Shown: piece after piece, positions 6,901 through 8,647 of the stretch
Layout of the letters: each line of letters opens with the position of its first letter
How positions within the stretch are numbered: the first letter of the stretch is position 1
NCBI GenBank assembly: GCA_964647355.1
Contig: CAZYGK010000130.1
Location: 1-8,647 of the forward strand
DNA: 8,647 nt
Source: SZUA-430 sp964647355
GTDB lineage: Bacteria; Pseudomonadota; Alphaproteobacteria; Micropepsales; Micropepsaceae
Reading direction: 5' to 3'
The notes under the pieces: generated by a model
Database searches by the model: none
What the model was told of the DNA's origin: nothing
Seen by the model: the letters and a program-made list of their open reading frames with translations, nothing else
Made by a program: the position numbers and the translations under genes

Positions 6901-8121
6901 CGGGTCGAAGCCGAAGACGATGTGGCCGTCGCTTGCGCCGCCTTCGACACGGGTGATGCGGTCGTCTGCATAGACGATGTCGTAACCCGGATCATCCGGC
7001 GGTGGCGGCGGCGATCCCGGCGGCAGCTGATCGCGGGCGTGGGTGCGCCGGCGCGCCATCGTTCCGTCGGGTACGTTGGGCGGCTGCAGTTCCAGCTGCT
7101 CGATGATGCCGCGGACGTGCGGGTTGGCTTGCCAGGTCCAAAGATTGAACGTCTTGCGGAACGTCGCCGCTTCGACAGAGCCCTTGTAGATGCGGTCGCG
7201 GTTGAAGGCTAGTTGCCCGCCCCAGCTGTCGTAAGCGTCCCAGTTCGGTTTCGATTTTGCTGGTACGTCACGCGAAACGCCGTCGGTGCCCGGGGTCGTG
7301 CCGCGGTTCAAGACATTGCGTGTCGAGTGGCAGGCGAAGCAGCGGTGGTCGTCGATCTCGACGCCTGCAGCGCGACCGGGGAAACGCCAATCGCCGGCCG
7401 GCGGGTTCCTGTCGTCTCTGCCCGGAATAGGCGTCAGTGCGATCTCGTGGAAGCGGAATGTCTTTCTTGCTTCGTCCCACTGCATGAACTCGATCGCGTT
7501 CGGATGGTAGGCGGGATAGGACGGATCGGACGTGTGGTTTCTGAAGCCGACGGAGAACGCGTTCGCGGCGCGCGCGTTCGGCAGCAGCAGCCGCGGCGCT
7601 GCTGCCGAGCCAGTTTGCAAGCTCTCGGAGCGCGTCATCAGGAGCCAGTTCTGGCGGTACTCCAGCGGGAGGGCTGCGATGAACTCGGCGACAGAGTCGA
7701 TGTCGGGATGGTCGTCCAGGTAGTCGCCGATGCCGCTGCGCGTCGCGGCAACGTCGCTGATCTGGGCTTCGGTGAGCGGGGTGACCGGCGTCGCGCGGTC
7801 GAATTTTGCGCGGACGGAACGGAAGGAGCTCAACGCGACGCGGCATTGGTTGGCGGGCGTCGACGCGTCGTCGTCTGGGCAGTTACCACCCCAGACGACA
7901 GCGGCGGAGCCAGGGCTCGGGGTTGCGGTCAGCAGGATCGTGCCGGTTGCGGGCAGCGTTTCGGTGCAGTCGGTGGCACCGGCGGCGGCGCCGCAGTTGA
8001 TGCCCGTGCCGGTGACTGTTCCCGCGCCCAATCCCGTCGTCATGACGCGCAGCGTGTCAGCGTGCGTTGGACGCGCGGCGAAGCAGAGCGCTGCGATCAG
8101 CAGCGCGAACACGGACCGCAT
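3997..8121 (-). CDS. Large exported diheme cytochrome c / von Willebrand type D / fibronectin-III membrane-anchored protein
   Basis: The product is 1374 residues, numbered from the ATG at 8119-8121. That start has a GGGGGA ribosome site (8125-8130) and begins a signal peptide (MRSVFALLIAALCFAARPTHA, 1-21). In order: residues 23-108 are a cysteine-containing beta repeat (GLGAGTVTGTGINCG ... WGGNC ... VRAKF); a first c-heme motif CFACH is at 261-265, followed by NWDAYDSWGG; proline runs lie at 371-375 and 447-452; a second heme motif CIECH is at 777-781, with probable distal ligand M891 in MPCGGPPLS and the closing helix ISRWIVGGAP; a VWD domain starts at GDPHIKTVDGKHYDFQ (919) and ends near SAWRVSDESSLFDY (about 1129); a fibronectin-III-like domain from 1220 to 1374 is interrupted by two transmembrane helices (1282-1303, 1309-1328). 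It should be attached to the inner membrane with both soluble parts in the periplasm. Redox role and partners are unknown. I recall similar large VWD proteins from other Proteobacteria but can give no name. Confidence 0.9.
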   Translation of the reverse strand: MRSVFALLIAALCFAARPTHADTLRVMTTGLGAGTVTGTGINCGAAAGATDCTETLPATGTILLTATPSPGSAAVVWGGNCPDDDASTPANQCRVALSSFRSVRAKFDRATPVTPLTEAQISDVAATRSGIGDYLDDHPDIDSVAEFIAALPLEYRQNWLLMTRSESLQTGSAAAPRLLLPNARAANAFSVGFRNHTSDPSYPAYHPNAIEFMQWDEARKTFRFHEIALTPIPGRDDRNPPAGDWRFPGRAAGVEIDDHRCFACHSTRNVLNRGTTPGTDGVSRDVPAKSKPNWDAYDSWGGQLAFNRDRIYKGSVEAATFRKTFNLWTWQANPHVRGIIEQLELQPPNVPDGTMARRRTHARDQLPPGSPPPPPDDPGYDIVYADDRITRVEGGASDGHIVFGFDPPGSAVAAEPQPTGSGVDVAYAFDRRMGTSGTPALRNPTVPPAPPPIVYSDFVTLHHSTRPRSDAGRGVNFLSNLHDPSFLDDGTEILAPNTLRVIDEVKTHRYATGNVPVDVRALTVAIAADCITMTGGADIASVQSINPALSPAVLAFFDERNGLTFDQLYDDTRRRQNSLPLRKVDIQKLTLDRTADPYVFDELGPTMGPPAPEPINGMIQEHGGATSGVAGGSGGLDTSLRRLRQEIFRRPIDRTGADQTVMGGVIVDREDNRDIIAGRIALFRYFLEPLGVSVDKWSTSTRGRSRTYTFSGSLLGVVRALGSNGAGSLRESLGIPPGVADVCPLVMPMVDTTFAALPSAIATPTYTDIQRIFNKSCIECHGGLGYPPYRNYGGVAVPLDLSENETPAPGERRLWRSLRNARDRLATPACAPSEPECAVGSGIDPATSWLYQRITDNGVLAHPYNPGQPYITPDHPTSPDVADERCPEGLMPCGGPPLSKTDILAISRWIVGGAPNTEGDPHIKTVDGKHYDFQAVGEFTMLRDEDMELQVRQSPVTTAAPITEGNTGLTACVSVNSAVALRVGTNRVTYQPELRQTNFAAANQRRKLVLRIDGKPVDLGEHPLSSGGRVLPTSAPGGIQVQYPGGTSIVITPGYWDPHQIAFMNIDVRHARAVQGVMGAIAPGNWLPALPNGAQLGARPAALAARFDALYRKFASAWRVSDESSLFDYEAGLNTRAFTLERWPAEGAAQCVAPPMPGVMADAPVPTPTPRAEAERLCAALPNAQRRKNCVADVMVTGAPVFAETYLLTQKLASLKMPRKPQLRAPANNAVVPAVNAAFAWTQTPSSGGGKLTYRHCVWSASTAYDFNTCVITDRGWSLSHAAWFGYAVAAAVALLLSLILLIATGTRYLLILLLALGVAILSGIQLLNIHRNGTTVQLTVNRLDAGKVYFWKVAVEDENGTVTESETRRFVVR

Positions 8122-8216
8122 GATTCCCCCGTGGGTCGTGTGCGTATGGCGTGTGCTTCTTGTGGCCGAAGCTTTAGGGCATCTTGCGCCCCCCTTCAGC
8201 CACACTGCAAGTGACG
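8122..8216 (-). other. Intergenic leader of the large cytochrome/VWD gene
   Basis: These 95 bp lie between the ymdB stop and the large gene's start. They hold the GGGGGA ribosome site (8125-8130), and an in-frame GTG at 8203-8205 that would add 28 residues before the signal peptide and is not used in this annotation. No convincing -35/-10 pair or hairpin terminator was found, so read-through from ymdB and a local promoter both remain possible. Confidence 0.5.
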
Positions 8217-8647
8217 CTAGTCGCTTGGGAGTGTAGGTTTTAGGCGGCCGCCCAGGCGCACGGGTTCGATGCGACGGCTCAAGCCCGTGTTGTCGTCGGT
8301 TTCGATGAAGGCGCCGCAGATGGTGGCGGGGCCTTGGGCGGGGGTCATTCTCCCGGTCGAGAGTTTGCGGGTGAAGCGCTGCAACGGTTCGGTCTTTTCC
8401 ATGCCGATGACGCTGTCGTAGTCGGCGCAGGCGCCGGCATCGGTTTGATAGGCCGTGCCGCCATGCAGGATCTGCGCGTCGGCCGTGGGCACGTGGCTGT
8501 GGGTGCCGATGACGAGGCTTGCGCGGCCATCGCAGAAGTGGCCCATCGCCATCTTCTCGGACGTCGCTTCGGCGTGGATGTCGACGATCGCGGCGTCGCA
8601 GCCCCAGGCGAGTTTGCAGGCGTCGAGTTCGCGGTCGACGGCGGCGA
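8217..8647 (-). CDS. ymdB: YmdB-family metallophosphoesterase (C-terminal part, cut by window edge)
   Basis: The open frame runs in from the window edge, giving about 142 residues up to the stop at 8217-8219. The visible part carries the metal-binding motifs of the TIGR00282/YmdB metallophosphoesterases: AAIVDIHAEATSEKMAMGHF, whose His is a metal ligand, then DGRASLVIGTHSHVPTADAQ with both histidines of GTHSH, then TAYQTDAGACADYDSVIGM and a terminal PVRLGGRL. The family contains dinuclear metal phosphodiesterases; Bacillus YmdB hydrolyses 2',3'-cyclic nucleotides. The first part, with the remaining metal ligands, is outside the window. The ATG at 8550-8552 is internal, since the frame and family similarity continue upstream to the edge. 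It is co-oriented with the large gene downstream. Confidence 0.93.
   Translation of the reverse strand, partial: AAVDRELDACKLAWGCDAAIVDIHAEATSEKMAMGHFCDGRASLVIGTHSHVPTADAQILHGGTAYQTDAGACADYDSVIGMEKTEPLQRFTRKLSTGRMTPAQGPATICGAFIETDDNTGLSRRIEPVRLGGRLKPTLPSD

Noticed and set aside
8122..8205. 28-codon N-terminal extension of the large protein from a GTG
   Set aside because: It would place charged and polar sequence before a clean signal peptide; the ATG at 8119-8121 has its own GGGGGA site.
7213..8214. 333-codon plus-strand open frame opposite the N-terminal part of the large gene
   Set aside because: It is a shadow of the real gene, with low-complexity composition and no family motif or ribosome site.
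8140..8216. Sigma-70-like promoter (TTGCAG and CAAGAT) before the large gene on the minus strand
   Set aside because: The -10 match is only three of six bases, no better than chance in GC-rich DNA.

Overview
The window is GC-rich and looks chromosomal, probably from an alphaproteobacterium. The grounds are the ruvC-ruvA-ruvB order, a yebC and a ymdB-type gene close by, the sequence style of YebC and RuvA, a GTTC-type LexA-like half-site pair in front of ruvC, and a palindromic intergenic repeat (TCATCCCGG...CCGGGACCCAGG) of a kind I recall from alphaproteobacterial genomes. A Caulobacterales/Hyphomonadaceae-like host is a guess.

Layout from left to right. Bases 1-167 hold the first 55 codons of ruvB (minus strand, cut by the window edge). 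Bases 168-372 are a gene-free gap that is almost entirely one 181-bp two-armed palindromic element. ruvA (373-990) and ruvC (1001-1525) follow on the minus strand, so the transcription order is ruvC-ruvA-ruvB, the Holliday-junction branch migration and resolution operon. Divergent from ruvC is a tandem pair of small secreted paralogs (1644-2087 and 2110-2565, plus strand) with a shared four-cysteine pattern and no function I can name. They converge, three bases apart, on a 186-codon two-helix membrane protein gene (2569-3129, minus), whose GTG start overlaps the stop of yebC (3126-3866, minus) by four bases. A short palindrome (3931-3990) separates yebC from a very large gene (3997-8121, minus). 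The last 431 bases are the 3' part of a ymdB-type metallophosphoesterase gene (8217 to beyond the window, minus).

The large gene is the most striking content. It encodes about 1374 residues: a signal peptide, a cysteine-containing beta-repeat domain, two separate c-type heme motifs (CFACH and CIECH) about 515 residues apart, a von Willebrand type D (VWD) domain, and a C-terminal fibronectin-III-like domain whose two halves are separated by a two-helix transmembrane hairpin. The model is a periplasmic, inner-membrane-anchored diheme protein with adhesion-type domains. No electron donor, acceptor or cytochrome maturation gene is visible here.

Functionally, the ruv genes form a DNA repair block, and YebC is a translation or regulatory factor. 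From general knowledge, ymdB, yebC and ruvCAB often lie close together in alphaproteobacteria. Here the cluster appears to be interrupted twice by accessory genes for secreted or membrane proteins: the large cytochrome/VWD gene between ymdB and yebC, and the paralog pair plus the membrane protein gene between yebC and ruvC. No tRNA, rRNA, CRISPR array, transposase or phage gene was seen.
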